NCBI RefSeq assembly: GCF_009720655.1
Contig: NZ_WNKS01000011.1
Span: forward strand, 61,875 to 125,874
DNA from: Rhodoblastus acidophilus
Lineage (GTDB): Bacteria; Pseudomonadota; Alphaproteobacteria; Rhizobiales; Beijerinckiaceae
Direction: 5' to 3'
DNA: 64,000 bases
Shown here: one piece after another, positions 28,726 through 35,661 of the stretch
Position numbering within the stretch: position 1 is the stretch's first letter
Layout: each line of letters starts with the position of its first letter
Position numbers and translations under genes: made by a program
Notes under the pieces: model-generated
Database searches by the model: none
The model's input: only the letters and a program-made list of their open reading frames with translations
What the model was told of the DNA's origin: nothing

Positions 28726-30486
28726 TCACACCAGCATCTTGCCCTTGTCGTCGATGACCTTGCCGAGGTCTTCCTCGAAATCGGGCAGGATCATGTCGTT
28801 GTGGGCCTTGCCCGACGGGATCATCGGCAGGCAGTTTTCCGCCTTGTCCACCAGGCAATCGAAGATCACCGCGCCGGGATGGTCGATCATCTCCTGGATC
28901 GCCGCGTCGAGGTTTTTCGGGTCGGAGCAGCGAATGCCCTTCATGCCGTAGGCTTCCGCCAGCTTGACGAAGTCGGGCAGGGCCTCCGAATAGGACGAGG
29001 AATAGCGCCCGCCGTGCAGCAGTTCCTGCCACTGGCGCACCATCCCCATGTATTCGTTGTTGAGGATGAAGATTTTGACCGGCGCCAAAAACTGCTTGGC
29101 GGTCGAAAGCTCCTGGATGTTCATCAGGATCGAGGCTTCGCCAGCGATGTCGATCACCAGCGCGTCGGGATGGGCGAGCTGCGTGCCGATCGCGGCGGGC
29201 AGGCCATAGCCCATGGTGCCCAGGCCGCCAGAGGTCATCCAGCGGTTCGGCTCCTCGAACTTGTAGTGCTGCGCCGCCCACATCTGGTGCTGGCCGACTT
29301 CCGTGGTGATGTAGGTCTTGCGATCCTTGGTCAGCTCGTAGAGCCGCTCCACCGCATATTGCGGCTTGATGGTCGTGTCGGATTTCTTGTAGCCAAAGCT
29401 TTTCCGCGCGCGCCACTTGTCGATCTGCGCCCACCACGCCTTGAGGGCCTTCGGGTCGGTCTGGTGCGCTTCCGCGCGCCACAGGCGCACGATGTCCTCG
29501 AGCACATGGGCGCAGTCGCCGACGACGGCGAGGTCCACCATCACGTTCTTGTTGATCGAGGAGGGGTCGATGTCGATGTGGATCTTTTTCGAGCCCGGGG
29601 AAAAGGCGTCGAGGCGGCCGGTGATGCGGTCGTCAAAGCGCGCGCCGACGCAGACCATCAGGTCGCAGTCATGCATGGCGTTGTTGGCCTCGTAGGAGCC
29701 GTGCATGCCGAGCATGCCCAGCCAGTTCGGGCCGGAGCCGGGATAGGCGCCCAAGCCCATCAGCGTTGAGGTGATGGGGAAATTGGTCAGCTGCACCAGT
29801 TCGCGCAACAAGGTCGAGGCCGTGGGGCCGGCGTTGACCACGCCGCCGCCGGTGTAAAGGATCGGCTTCTTCGCCTTGGCCATCATCGCCACGGCCTGCT
29901 TGATCTTGCCGATGTCGGCTTTCACGCGCGGATGATAGGTCTTGTGCTGGGCGTTCTTGGGCGGCGCATAGGGGCCGCTGGCGAATTGCACGTCCTTGGG
30001 GATGTCGATCACGACCGGGCCGGGACGGCCGGAACGGGCGATATAAAAGGCTTCGTGCAGGATGCGCGGCAAATCCTCGATGCGGCGCACCAGGTAATTG
30101 TGCTTGGTGCAGTGGCGGGTCAGACCCACCGTGTCGCATTCCTGGAACGCGTCGGAGCCGATCAAATGCGTCGGCACCTGGCCGGTGATGCAGACCACGG
30201 GAATGGAGTCCATCAGCGCGTCGGTGAGGCCGGTGATGGCGTTGGTGGCGCCGGGGCCGGAGGTCACCAGCACGGCGCCGACTTTTCCGGTCGATCGCGC
30301 AAAACCTTCCGCCGCATGGGCCGCGCCCTGCTCGTGGCGCACCAGCACGTGCTGGACCTTGTCCTGATGGAACAAAGCGTCATAGATCGGAAGGACCGCG
30401 CCGCCGGGGTAACCGAACAAATGCGTCACCCCCTGGTCTTGCAGGGCTTGCACCACCATTTCGGCGCCGGTCATGATCTTCGACAT
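28726..30486 (-). CDS. ilvB: acetolactate synthase large (catalytic) subunit
   Basis: The product has 586 residues, standard for AHAS. It has the N-terminal TPP domain with FGYPGGAVLPIYDAL and the catalytic Glu in RHEQGAAHAAEGFAR, the central FAD-binding domain, and the C-terminal TPP domain with AGEASILMNIQEL then NNEYMGMVRQWQEL. The TPP-motif Asp of GDG/GDA is a Glu here. The enzyme makes acetolactate and acetohydroxybutyrate for Val, Leu and Ile. ATG at 30486 is preferred over longer starts because the conserved N-terminus begins there. It is preceded by a full attenuator. Confidence 0.96.
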   Translation of the reverse strand: MSKIMTGAEMVVQALQDQGVTHLFGYPGGAVLPIYDALFHQDKVQHVLVRHEQGAAHAAEGFARSTGKVGAVLVTSGPGATNAITGLTDALMDSIPVVCITGQVPTHLIGSDAFQECDTVGLTRHCTKHNYLVRRIEDLPRILHEAFYIARSGRPGPVVIDIPKDVQFASGPYAPPKNAQHKTYHPRVKADIGKIKQAVAMMAKAKKPILYTGGGVVNAGPTASTLLRELVQLTNFPITSTLMGLGAYPGSGPNWLGMLGMHGSYEANNAMHDCDLMVCVGARFDDRITGRLDAFSPGSKKIHIDIDPSSINKNVMVDLAVVGDCAHVLEDIVRLWRAEAHQTDPKALKAWWAQIDKWRARKSFGYKKSDTTIKPQYAVERLYELTKDRKTYITTEVGQHQMWAAQHYKFEEPNRWMTSGGLGTMGYGLPAAIGTQLAHPDALVIDIAGEASILMNIQELSTAKQFLAPVKIFILNNEYMGMVRQWQELLHGGRYSSSYSEALPDFVKLAEAYGMKGIRCSDPKNLDAAIQEMIDHPGAVIFDCLVDKAENCLPMIPSGKAHNDMILPDFEEDLGKVIDDKGKMLV

Positions 30487-30546
30487 CTTCCGTTCCACCT
30501 TTTTCTCTTGGCCCGCTGCCCGTCGCCTTGGCCCATCGTCGCAGAA

Positions 30547-30572
30547 AATAAAAAAGGCCCCTTTCGGGACCC
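30547..30572 (-). terminator. attenuator terminator in the ilvB leader
   Basis: On the minus strand GGTCCC (30566-30571), loop GAAA and GGGGCC (30556-30561) form a stem followed by six T (30550-30555) and a further ATTTT. It lies between the leader peptide and ilvB, so by default transcription would stop before the structural gene. Confidence 0.88.
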
Positions 30573-30601
30573 GGATCAAGCGCCAGCTTCAGGATACCGG
30601 G

Positions 30602-30658
30602 TCACACCCGGCCTGTTTCTGGCGCTTTGTTTACGACAAGGAGGTTCACGCGTTCCAT
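30602..30658 (-). CDS. ilvB leader peptide (attenuation)
   Basis: An 18-residue frame reads MERVNLLVVNKAPETGRV and ends in TGA at 30602. Codons CTC CTT GTC GTA give Leu-Leu-Val-Val in a row. AGGAG at 30660-30664 is one base from the ATG, or ten bases from an in-frame GTG at 30649, so the GTG may be the true start (15 residues). The stop codon lies inside the region 1-region 2 hairpin, as expected for a ribosome-sensing leader. Confidence 0.75.
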   Translation of the reverse strand: MERVNLLVVNKAPETGRV

Positions 30659-30678
30659 TCTCCTGAATAGAGGAGATT

Positions 30679-30706
30679 TACTATGACAGGCGGGCGCAAC
30701 GGTCAA
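30679..30706 (-). promoter_or_regulatory. candidate promoter of the ilvBN leader transcript
   Basis: On the minus strand TTGACC (30701-30706) precedes a -10 region reading CATAGTAA, with spacing of 15 to 17 depending on the register chosen. It would start the transcript just upstream of the leader peptide. Confidence 0.45.
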
Positions 30707-30739
30707 GGGCTTCTCCGTAAATTCGCGGAAGGGCCGTGC

Positions 30740-30768
30740 TTGACGGCGCCGGACGCCTCCACTAACCC
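30740..30768 (+). promoter_or_regulatory. candidate promoter of the 30.8 kb gene cluster
   Basis: TTGACG (30740-30745) and TAACCC (30763-30768) are separated by 17 bases, the same arrangement and -10 sequence as at 5482-5510. The leader to the ATG at 30811 would be about 36 bases. Confidence 0.42.
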
Positions 30769-30810
30769 GGAAAGCGTTTTATTCCGCCCGGTTTGAAGGC
30801 GAGGACAGCG

Positions 30811-31344
30811 ATGAGCGCCGGCAAGCCGGAAGGCATTTTTCAATTGCTCACGGCGTCCACCTTGCGCCGCTTGCTCGACGTCATGCAGGACTCCTGCGCG
30901 GAGGCGGAGGACGATCCTTTCGCCGCCAAGGACGGACCGGAAATCGTTCTGTCCGCCGGCGCCGGCCGCAAAGTTGGCAAGCACCTGATTTTTCAAGCCG
31001 ATGCGGCGATTGCCGCTCCGGACTGGCTGGTCCTGTGCGAAACGCGCGCGGCCACGGGGAAGGAAGGCGCCGTTTTCGGACTGGCCGCGCGTCTTGCGGG
31101 CGCGGCGGACCCAACCGAATTCGCCCGGCGCGCCTGCGCGCTGTTTTGGGGCGAGGCGCCGGCGCCGGAAAACTTTGGCGCGATGACCCGCGAGGATTTT
31201 TTCAGCGCCGCGCTGTCCGCGCCCGAGATTTTGGCGCGGCGCTGGCGTTTCGCCCTGCTGCCGCTCGACGGCGAACTCAGCGCCGTATTCGGGCCCGAGG
31301 GGTTTGATGAGCTGAACCCGCCCCGGTTCATTGTCGAGGACTGA
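30811..31344 (+). CDS. protein of unknown function, first gene of the glycosyltransferase/secretion cluster
   Basis: The product has 177 residues, no signal peptide and no clear membrane helix. It is rich in Ala, Phe and Glu, with a helical start (IFQLLTASTLRRLLDVMQD) and an alpha-beta middle. I do not recognise it. GAGG precedes the ATG at 30811; a TTG six codons earlier is less likely. The stop is one base before the start of the large glycosyltransferase gene, so the two are cotranscribed and perhaps functionally linked. Confidence 0.72.
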   Translation: MSAGKPEGIFQLLTASTLRRLLDVMQDSCAEAEDDPFAAKDGPEIVLSAGAGRKVGKHLIFQADAAIAAPDWLVLCETRAATGKEGAVFGLAARLAGAADPTEFARRACALFWGEAPAPENFGAMTREDFFSAALSAPEILARRWRFALLPLDGELSAVFGPEGFDELNPPRFIVED

Positions 31345-31345
31345 C

Positions 31346-34300
31346 ATGACCGCGCGCAAGCCAAAAGCCCTGGTGCTGTGTTTCTTTCCGGCGTTTTCGC
31401 CGCCATCGAGCGGCGGCGAGATGCGGCTCGGCGGGCTCTATCGCGAGCTGTCGCGCCATTATGACATCACCCTGCTGACCTCGACCGATTTCGGCGCGCG
31501 CTTCGAGGACATCCGGCATAGCCCCGACTTCCGCGAATTGCGCTTCCCCAAGGACGACCATTGGCGCAAGGCGCAAACCACGCTGCTGGAGTCAGGCGTC
31601 GTCGGCGATCTCTGGGGGCTGATGTTCGCGTTGGCGGTGAGCGACCCGGCCTGCGAACTGCGGCGCGTCGCCCGCGAACTGGCCGAGGGCGTGGACGTCA
31701 TCGTCCACGACTTTCCGTTTTCGGAGCCCATTTTCGCCGCGGGCGCGCCCGCGCCTGAAGTTTATAATGCGCACAATGTCGAGGCGAGCCTGCTGTCCTC
31801 GATCGTCGCCGGGCCGGGTTTTGAGGCCGTCTGGCTAAAGCTGCTGCGCATGGAGGGCAACCTCGTCCGCCGGGCCAAAACATTCGCCGCCAGCGCGGGC
31901 GACGCCGAGGTTTTTCGCCTGCTCTATGGCGCGACGAACGTGCTTGCGTGTCCGAACGGCTATTCCGAGCCGGAAATCGGCGAGATCGCGGCGGCGCGGG
32001 CGGCGTCCCCTCGTGAGGCCGGCGCGCGCCTGCTGTTCACCGGCTCGGCGCACATGCCCAATGTCGACGCGGCGGAGAATATTCTGGTTCTCGCCCGCCA
32101 CCTGCCGGACTGCCGGTTTGTCCTCGCCGGCGGCGTCTGCGCCGCGATCGCGCACAAGCCGCGGCCGGACAATGTCGAACTGTTCGGGATTTTTTCGCCC
32201 GCGCAGAAGAAGGAGCTTTTGCGCGACGCCGACCTCTACATCAATCCGGTCGTGCGCGGCTCCGGCTCCAGCCTCAAGGCGGTCGAGGCGCTCGCCGCCG
32301 GTGTGCCGATGGTGTCGACGCCGGAAGGGGTGCGCGGTCTGGGGCTGACGCCGGGCGAGCACGCCGTCGTCGTGCTGCGCGAGGATTTTGTGCTGGCGAT
32401 CCGGCGCGTGCTGGCCGACGGCGCGCTGCGGGCGCGCATCGCCGCGCGGGGCCGGGAATTGGCCAAGGCGCGTTTCGGCTGGGGCGCGATCGCCGATCGA
32501 TTGGCCGCCGACTTGCGTCCGGACGCCGCCGCCGCGCCGCCGGACCCGCGCCCGATGGTGTTGGCCTTCAATGATTACCCCCTCACCGGCGCGCCCTCGG
32601 GCGGCGCGGCGCGGGTCGCCAACCTGCTCGGCGCGCTCGATTGCGATGTCGTTCTGCTGACCTTTTCCGAACACGCCCAGATCAGCCTGCTCGCCGATGG
32701 CGTGCTGCACGTCGGCGTTCCCAAAACCGCCGATCACGCCGCCTTCGAGGCGGAGGTGAACCTGGGCCAGTCCGTTTCGGTGAACGACGGCGTCGCCGCC
32801 CTGTTCGTCGCGGGCAATCGCACCCTGCGGGAGATCGCGGCCTCGCTGGCCTTTTCCGCGCGCGCCTTCATTTTCGAGCATCCCTATATGGCGTCGGCGC
32901 TCGACGACTTGCGCCGGCTGCGGCCCGATGCGCCCATCGTTTATAGCGCCCACAATGTCGAAGCGGAGCTGAAGTGCAAGCTGCTGCGCGGCCATCCGCT
33001 GGCGCGCACTCTGGTCGGCTTCATCGCCGAGTTGGAGCGCCGTCTGGTGGCGGAGGCCGACCTGATCGTTTGCTGCACGGAGGGCGATCGCGCCCATTTC
33101 GCCACAATGAGCCAGGCCCCGGTCGTTCTCGCCGGCAACGGCTGTACGGTCGCGCCGTTCGAAAAGGCGGCCCGCGCGGCGGGGATGTCCGGGCGGATCG
33201 GTTTTTTGGGGTCCAGCCACGGCCCCAACGTGGACGCCGCCGACTATATCGTCCGCACGCTGGCGCCGGCGTTTCCCCAGTTGCGCTTCGAGTTGATCGG
33301 CTCGGTCTGCTCGGCGCTCAAAATTGTCCCGCCAAATGTGGTTTTGCACGGCGTCGCGGCGGAGCGGGTCAAAAATTTCGTCATGTCGCAATGGGATCTG
33401 GCGCTGAATCCGGTGACGGTTGGCGGCGGCTCCAGTCTGAAATTGCCGGATTACATGGCGCATGGCCTGCCGACGCTGAACACCTCGCAAGGCGCGCGCG
33501 GGTTCGCTGTCGCCGAGCGCGGCGCGGGGCGGGTGGTCGAACTTGCGGAATTTCCGCGCGCGCTGGGGCAAATGCTGTCCGACCCCGCCGGTCTCGTGGC
33601 GCAGGGGGCGCGCGCGCGCGCCTATGCGGAACAGGACTTGTCCTGGGCGGCGACCGCGCAGGCCTATCGCGAGGCGTTGCGACCGTTTTTCTTGCGCGCG
33701 CCCGCGCCGCCTCCGCGGAAAAACCTTCTGGTCGTGACCTATCGCTACACGGAGCCTTCGCGCGGCGGGGCCGAGGAATATCTGATCGAGACGCTCAAGC
33801 GACTGCGCGGCCGGTTCGCGCGCATCGATCTCGCGGCGGTGGATGTCGAGCGCATCGAGAACCGCCATCATTTCGGCTGCGATTTTTCGAGTGGTCCGGG
33901 CGCTGCGGGCCGGATTGGCGAAATTTTTGACAGCGCCCGCTATTTTCCCAACGAGGAGCTCGAAGAGGCCGAGTTGCGCTTGCGCGCGAAAGATCTGGAG
34001 CGCGTCTGGGCTCAGGAGGAGTTTCATCTTCTCGCCCCCTTCGCCAAGACGCTCGAAGACGCGCAGGCGCCGCGGCCGCTGTCCGGCTTCTATGGGATCG
34101 AAATTTTGGACGGGCGCGTGCGCCGCTGGACGGCGCCGGATTTCTCCTTCCTGATCCCGCGCGACGCGCGGTTTTTTCACCTGCGCGGCGTGGCGACGGT
34201 GGAAAAGAGCTTGTCGCTGGTCCTGGTGCAGGCGCCGCGCGACGGGTCGCCGATCGTCAGCCTGAATTGCGAGACCCGGATAGCGGCGCATTTCGATGTG

Positions 34301-35470
34301 CATTTCGCCTTGCCGGAAGCGCCGGACGACTGTGTGCGCATTCTGCTGTGCCGGGCGGACGAGCACGAGACGCCGCCCGATCATCGTCCGTTCGGCGTGA
34401 TGGTCGAGGCGGCCGGCGTTTCCTCTGGCGATGTCGAGGATTTTTCCGCGTTGCGAACGCATCCGGCCGATCTCGCTTTCCAGCCGGATGAGGTTTTAAG
34501 AGGCGATTTCGAGGGCTGGGTGGCGGCGCTGCGTCAGGCCGCCCTGCGGCGCGAACCGGAGACCGACGCCGCTTTCTCCTCCATGCGCGGCCCCCACGCC
34601 CCGGCGATGCAGCAATGGCTGGAGGCGCATGGCGGCGATTACGATTGCGTTCTGGTCCAGGGCGTTCCCTTCGACGTCGTCCCCAGCTCCGTGGCGACGC
34701 TGGCGGGCCTGAACAGCCGGCCGCGCATCGTCGCCCTGCCGCATTTCCACGGCGACGACCGCTTTTACCACTGGCGGAGCTATTACGACGCCTTTGCAAG
34801 CGCCGATCGGACGCTGTTGTTCTCGGACTCTTTGGCGCGCGTGATGGGAGACACGGAAAAATTCGCCGTCGTTCCAGGCGGCGGCGTCAGCTTTGGCGAC
34901 CTCGGCGGCCCCGGCGTCGGGCGCGTGTTTCGCGAGGCCTGCCCGGTTCAGAACCCCTTTTTTCTGGTGCTGGGGCGGAAGACGGGGTCCAAGGGGTATT
35001 TCGATGTGATCGAAGCCCATCTCAAATTGCGCGGCGTCCGCTCGGACATCGATCTGGTGATGATCGGGCCCGACGACGACGGCCTGGCCTTGGCCGCGCC
35101 GGGCCTCCATGTCCTGGGACGGCAGAGCCGCGAGGTCGTTCGCGGCGCGCTCGCCGTCTGCCTCGGCCTGATCAGCATGAGCCGCAGCGAAAGTTTTGGG
35201 ATCGTGCTGTGCGAGGCCTGGCTGTTTGGCAAGCCGGTGATCGCCAACGCCCGCTGTTCCGCCTTTCGCGATTTGGTGCGTCCCGAGGAGACCGGGGTTC
35301 TGGCCGATGGCGTGGACGAACTCGCCGGCGCGATGGCGCGGCTCGCCGACGACGCCGAAACGCGGCGGCGCATGGGTCGCGCCGGTTTCATCGAGGTCGT
35401 CGCCAAGTATTCCTGGGACAAATGCGCCGACGCCATAGCGGCGACGCTCGGGGCGCCGGTGCGGAACTGA
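31346..35470 (+). CDS. fusion of three glycosyltransferase (GT4-like) modules
   Basis: The product has 1374 residues. Module 1 (about 1-390) begins KALVLCFFPAFSPPSSGGEMR and has RGSGSSLKAVEALAAGVP near 308. Module 2 (about 400-775) begins MVLAFNDYPLTGAPSGGAAR and has VGGGSSLKLPDYMAHGLP near 693. Module 3 (about 790-1374) begins NLLVVTYRYTEPSRGGAEEY, carries a beta-rich insert (about 925-1060), and ends with a GT-B domain with SESFGIVLCEAW (EX7E motif, about 1281). GT4 enzymes are retaining NDP-sugar transferases; modules 1 and 2 lack a full EX7E pair. It is cytosolic and probably builds a multi-sugar chain. GC and codon use look like the neighbours. Confidence 0.85.
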   Translation: MTARKPKALVLCFFPAFSPPSSGGEMRLGGLYRELSRHYDITLLTSTDFGARFEDIRHSPDFRELRFPKDDHWRKAQTTLLESGVVGDLWGLMFALAVSDPACELRRVARELAEGVDVIVHDFPFSEPIFAAGAPAPEVYNAHNVEASLLSSIVAGPGFEAVWLKLLRMEGNLVRRAKTFAASAGDAEVFRLLYGATNVLACPNGYSEPEIGEIAAARAASPREAGARLLFTGSAHMPNVDAAENILVLARHLPDCRFVLAGGVCAAIAHKPRPDNVELFGIFSPAQKKELLRDADLYINPVVRGSGSSLKAVEALAAGVPMVSTPEGVRGLGLTPGEHAVVVLREDFVLAIRRVLADGALRARIAARGRELAKARFGWGAIADRLAADLRPDAAAAPPDPRPMVLAFNDYPLTGAPSGGAARVANLLGALDCDVVLLTFSEHAQISLLADGVLHVGVPKTADHAAFEAEVNLGQSVSVNDGVAALFVAGNRTLREIAASLAFSARAFIFEHPYMASALDDLRRLRPDAPIVYSAHNVEAELKCKLLRGHPLARTLVGFIAELERRLVAEADLIVCCTEGDRAHFATMSQAPVVLAGNGCTVAPFEKAARAAGMSGRIGFLGSSHGPNVDAADYIVRTLAPAFPQLRFELIGSVCSALKIVPPNVVLHGVAAERVKNFVMSQWDLALNPVTVGGGSSLKLPDYMAHGLPTLNTSQGARGFAVAERGAGRVVELAEFPRALGQMLSDPAGLVAQGARARAYAEQDLSWAATAQAYREALRPFFLRAPAPPPRKNLLVVTYRYTEPSRGGAEEYLIETLKRLRGRFARIDLAAVDVERIENRHHFGCDFSSGPGAAGRIGEIFDSARYFPNEELEEAELRLRAKDLERVWAQEEFHLLAPFAKTLEDAQAPRPLSGFYGIEILDGRVRRWTAPDFSFLIPRDARFFHLRGVATVEKSLSLVLVQAPRDGSPIVSLNCETRIAAHFDVHFALPEAPDDCVRILLCRADEHETPPDHRPFGVMVEAAGVSSGDVEDFSALRTHPADLAFQPDEVLRGDFEGWVAALRQAALRREPETDAAFSSMRGPHAPAMQQWLEAHGGDYDCVLVQGVPFDVVPSSVATLAGLNSRPRIVALPHFHGDDRFYHWRSYYDAFASADRTLLFSDSLARVMGDTEKFAVVPGGGVSFGDLGGPGVGRVFREACPVQNPFFLVLGRKTGSKGYFDVIEAHLKLRGVRSDIDLVMIGPDDDGLALAAPGLHVLGRQSREVVRGALAVCLGLISMSRSESFGIVLCEAWLFGKPVIANARCSAFRDLVRPEETGVLADGVDELAGAMARLADDAETRRRMGRAGFIEVVAKYSWDKCADAIAATLGAPVRN

Positions 35471-35600
35471 AACATTCGAATGGGATCGCCGACGTGCGCT
35501 GCTGAAATCGGGCGGCGCAGCCGCGATATTTTCATCATTAATATTAACGTAATCCGTTCGCGCTTGTTCTATCTGCAGTTTTCGTGTCAAACTGGTCGCC

Positions 35601-35629
35601 TTGCGCGTCAACTTTCTGTTCGCTATAAA
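35601..35629 (+). promoter_or_regulatory. promoter of the type I secretion genes
   Basis: TTGCGC (35601-35606) and TATAAA (35624-35629) are separated by 17 bases, about 30 bases before the ABC transporter start. An AT-rich patch lies further upstream at about 35526-35554. Confidence 0.58.
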
Positions 35630-35661
35630 TAGAATGTTATCCAAGGGAATTTGGGAAGCTT

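Larger units (their letters stand above)
30547..30664 (-). promoter_or_regulatory. transcription attenuator of the ilvBN operon
   Basis: Four regions alternate on the minus-strand transcript. Region 1 CCGGGT (30606-30611) pairs with the start of region 2 ACCCGG (30597-30602), making a pause hairpin over the end of the leader peptide. Region 2 extended to ACCCGGTATC (30593-30602) also pairs with GATCCGGGT of region 3 (30569-30577), the antiterminator. Region 3 GGTCCC pairs with region 4 GGGGCC plus T-run, the terminator. A stalled ribosome on the Leu/Val codons would block region 1 and favour read-through. The design is that of classical enterobacterial ilv, leu and his attenuators. Confidence 0.8.

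Noticed and set aside
31835..34462. Open frame of 875 codons on the minus strand opposite the triple glycosyltransferase
   Set aside because: Antisense shadow; Arg/His/Gln-rich translation without family signature.
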